Assembly (NCBI GenBank): GCA_045599965.1
Contig: JAZRXA010000054.1
Span: forward strand, 1-40,449
Reading direction: 5' to 3'
From: RGIG5612 sp045599965
GTDB taxonomy: Bacteria > Bacillota > Clostridia > Lachnospirales > Lachnospiraceae
DNA length: 40,449 bases
Shown: positions 39,262 through 40,449 of the stretch, in pieces
Layout of the letters: each line of letters starts with the position of its first letter
Position numbering within the stretch: the first letter of the stretch is position 1
Made by a program: the position numbers and the translations under genes
Notes under the pieces: generated by a model
The model's input: the letters and a program-made list of their open reading frames with translations, nothing else
What the model was told of the DNA's origin: nothing
Database searches by the model: none

Positions 39262-39786
39262 ATGGCAACAAGTACAATCGTAACAATTATAGTAATCGTG
39301 TTTATTATTGCAGCGGCAGTTTATGGCTACTTAAGAGGTTTTATGAAAATCTTAGTTACGACAGTAGCATTAATTGTTTCGCTCGTATTAGCGTTCCTTA
39401 TCGCACCTTCTTTTGCAAAACTTTTAGAAGGCACATCTATAGGAGGCGCAGTAGACAATAATCCTTTTGGAGGCATGATAACAAAAGTAATTGCTTTTGT
39501 TATTGTAGCCGTTTTGGTTTATGTCATTATTAGAATTGTTTTGTCTTTGGCACATGTAATCACAAAGATTCCTGTTGTTAGAGGTGTTAACCGTATTCTT
39601 GGTGGCGTTGTAGGACTTATTGAAGCCTTGCTCGTTATTTGGATTATTTGTTTAGTTATTCAATCACTTTATTTCACACCGTTTGGCGTTCAGGCGATTG
39701 GAGTTATTAACGGAAGCGATTTCCTGAAATTCTTCTACGACAATAATCTTCTTGCGACTATTGCGCTTAAAGTATTTCAGAAGTAG
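39262..39786 (+). CDS. CvpA-family membrane protein
   Basis: A 174-residue protein with four predicted transmembrane helices and the CvpA/colicin V production family pattern (YGYLRGFMKILVTTVALIVS at the start, VRGVNRILGGVVGLIEAL in the third-fourth helix hairpin). CvpA proteins affect envelope homeostasis in several bacteria; the name comes from colicin V secretion. GAGG precedes the ATG. It is the last gene of the operon that begins at 36975 or at the Sir2 gene. Confidence 0.87.
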   Translation: MATSTIVTIIVIVFIIAAAVYGYLRGFMKILVTTVALIVSLVLAFLIAPSFAKLLEGTSIGGAVDNNPFGGMITKVIAFVIVAVLVYVIIRIVLSLAHVITKIPVVRGVNRILGGVVGLIEALLVIWIICLVIQSLYFTPFGVQAIGVINGSDFLKFFYDNNLLATIALKVFQK

Positions 39787-39796
39787 CAAATGTGTC

Positions 39797-39825
39797 TTGA
39801 TTTAAAGATGCGGTATTGTTATAAT
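39797..39825 (+). promoter_or_regulatory. Promoter of tRNA-Cys
   Basis: TTGATT (39797-39802), 17 bp, TATAAT (39820-39825), identical in form to the tRNA-Lys promoter. A perfect GCGCCTAA / TTAGGCGC hairpin (39832-39850) lies in the predicted 5' leader and may help processing. Confidence 0.85.
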
Positions 39826-39860
39826 AATCGGGCGCCTAAAAATTAGGCGCGGTTATAAAT

Positions 39861-39931
39861 GGCGACGTAGCCAAGTGGTAAGGCATGGGTCTGCAACACC
39901 CTGATCACCAGTTCAAATCTGGTCGTCGCCT
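39861..39931 (+). tRNA. tRNA-Cys (anticodon GCA)
   Basis: A 71-nt cloverleaf. The acceptor is GGCGACG/CGTCGCC with discriminator T, the D arm has GCCAAGTGGTAAGGC, the anticodon stem-loop is GGGTCTGCAACACCC (anticodon GCA) and the T arm has CCAGTTCAAATCTGG. CCA is not encoded. Confidence 0.96.
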
Positions 39932-39934
39932 TTA

Positions 39935-39966
39935 AAATTCCTTGATTATTCAAGGGATTTTTTGTT
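39935..39966 (+). terminator. Terminator after tRNA-Cys
   Basis: AAATTCCTTGA pairs with TCAAGGGATTT (one G-T pair) around TTAT, and T residues follow. It begins 3 nt after the tRNA. Confidence 0.85.
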
Positions 39967-40047
39967 TCTCCGGGTGGTCGCCGTATGGTCACCACTTTAT
40001 CTCCACAAATCAAGAATTTGTAGGGCTCTTTGCATTTTTGAGTGCTA

Positions 40048-40216
40048 AATACTCTTGTGGCGGAACCCCTCCTCAAATGAGAATACTTTTAATGCTAATT
40101 GTTTGCTATAAATACTCTCATAGGCCTACCCCTTCTCGTATGAGAGTACTTTTGGTGTCTAAAAAGTGATTTTGATACTCTCATAGGCGTACCCCTCTTC
40201 ATATGAGAATGTTTTT
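40048..40216. repeat. Three tandem 63-bp hairpin repeats
   Basis: Units start at 40048, 40111 and 40174, an exact 63-bp period. Each is a stem of the type ATACTCTCATA / TATGAGAGTA with a conserved C-rich loop containing ACCCCT (about GGCCTACCCCTTCTCG in the middle unit). Stems of the first and third units carry several changes, some of which keep G-T or A-T pairing. The period is a multiple of three, but frames over it lack ribosome-binding sites and coding character. It may be a small RNA or a protein-binding array. Confidence 0.6.
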
Positions 40217-40449
40217 TGCTTTTTTTAAATCGCAATTTTTGATTCCAAAACCGAATCTACAATTTCTGATTTTCCAAAAGGCTGGCTTAATGAGTGCACG
40301 TATAGTGAACTTGCAACGAAAGAGGATTTTGATAAGTTTTGATTGAAATATATGGGTTTTAGGAAAAGAAAATCATTACATATAGTGTTTTTTGTTTCAT
40401 TTTGTATCAATATATGGGAGTTTACTATTGAGTAGAATGAAGAATTATG
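40217..40449. other. Right-edge region: possible gene remnant and start of a gene
   Basis: A 37-codon frame at 40229-40342 with no start codon (IAIFDSKTESTISDF, later NECTYSELATKEDFDKF) could be the end of a decayed gene; it is preceded by a stop. At the far edge, GGGAG (40416-40420) is followed 7 nt later by TTG 40428 (MSRMKNY...), open to the window end, which may be the start of a gene. Both calls are weak. Confidence 0.25.

Noticed and set aside
39942..40169. 75-codon ORF with a 21-residue repeat over the hairpin array
   Set aside because: It starts inside the tRNA-Cys terminator, lacks a ribosome-binding site, and the third repeat unit falls after its stop. The periodicity is explained by the 63-bp DNA repeat.
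40048..40216. Tandem hairpin array as a CRISPR
   Set aside because: Only three units, the repeat units differ from each other at many positions, the inter-hairpin segments are about 20 bp and partly similar to each other, and no cas gene is near.

Overview
The window looks like chromosomal DNA of a low-GC anaerobic member of the Bacillota, probably Clostridia. The support is indirect: AT-rich coding DNA, Shine-Dalgarno sites of the AGGAGG type, ferredoxin and tungsten-type redox enzymes, an Old Yellow Enzyme/BaiCD-like reductase, an Fe-S aldo-keto reductase, lipoprotein and sortase-like signals, and a DUF5711/CvpA pair. Genus cannot be fixed from this stretch.

Layout. 1-1200: the 3' end of lgt, one copy of a dispersed structured repeat, and a decayed Fic gene with an intact-looking promoter and operator. 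1252-7245: an AI-2E/PerM-type membrane protein, then an amino-acid ABC importer in which three tandem substrate-binding units and the permease are fused in one polypeptide, next to an ATPase with an unusual C-terminal domain, and a VanY-type carboxypeptidase. 7319-13280: a coiled-coil lipoprotein, a lone hypB, a 1194-residue surface metallophosphoesterase with Ig-like and InlB-type repeats, and a small membrane protein.

13343-18456 is an accessory region built against the 3' end of a tRNA-Lys gene. Three partial copies of the tRNA 3' half lie in direct orientation at 13343, 17150 and 18111, and the intact tRNA is at 18384-18456 on the minus strand. They split the region into three tandem islets. 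The first carries a HigB-like toxin with a HigA-ImmA antitoxin, an IS110 transposase remnant and a zinc-ribbon membrane protein. The second carries a MntA/HepT (MNT-HEPN) toxin-antitoxin pair. The third is almost empty. No integrase is visible.

18528-23924 is a redox operon: OYE-family Fe-S flavoenzyme, short-chain dehydrogenase, aldehyde:ferredoxin oxidoreductase, 2[4Fe-4S] ferredoxin and a MoaD/ThiS-like protein. Then come trmB, a SnoaL-like protein, a solitary PD-(D/E)XK nuclease-like gene, and a repeat-rich intergenic region (26210-26824) with a 28-bp perfect inverted repeat and a second copy of the dispersed repeat.

26825-39786 is mostly housekeeping: a Cys-rich small protein, Fe-S aldo-keto reductase, rhomboid protease, HIT protein, a murG-CDF transporter pair, an overlapping trio (SAH/MTA deaminase, adenosylhomocysteinase, glucose-6-phosphate isomerase), a Sir2 deacylase, and a membrane operon ending in CvpA. 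Two genes here appear to have leaderless promoters. The window ends with tRNA-Cys and a noncoding array of three 63-bp hairpin repeats.
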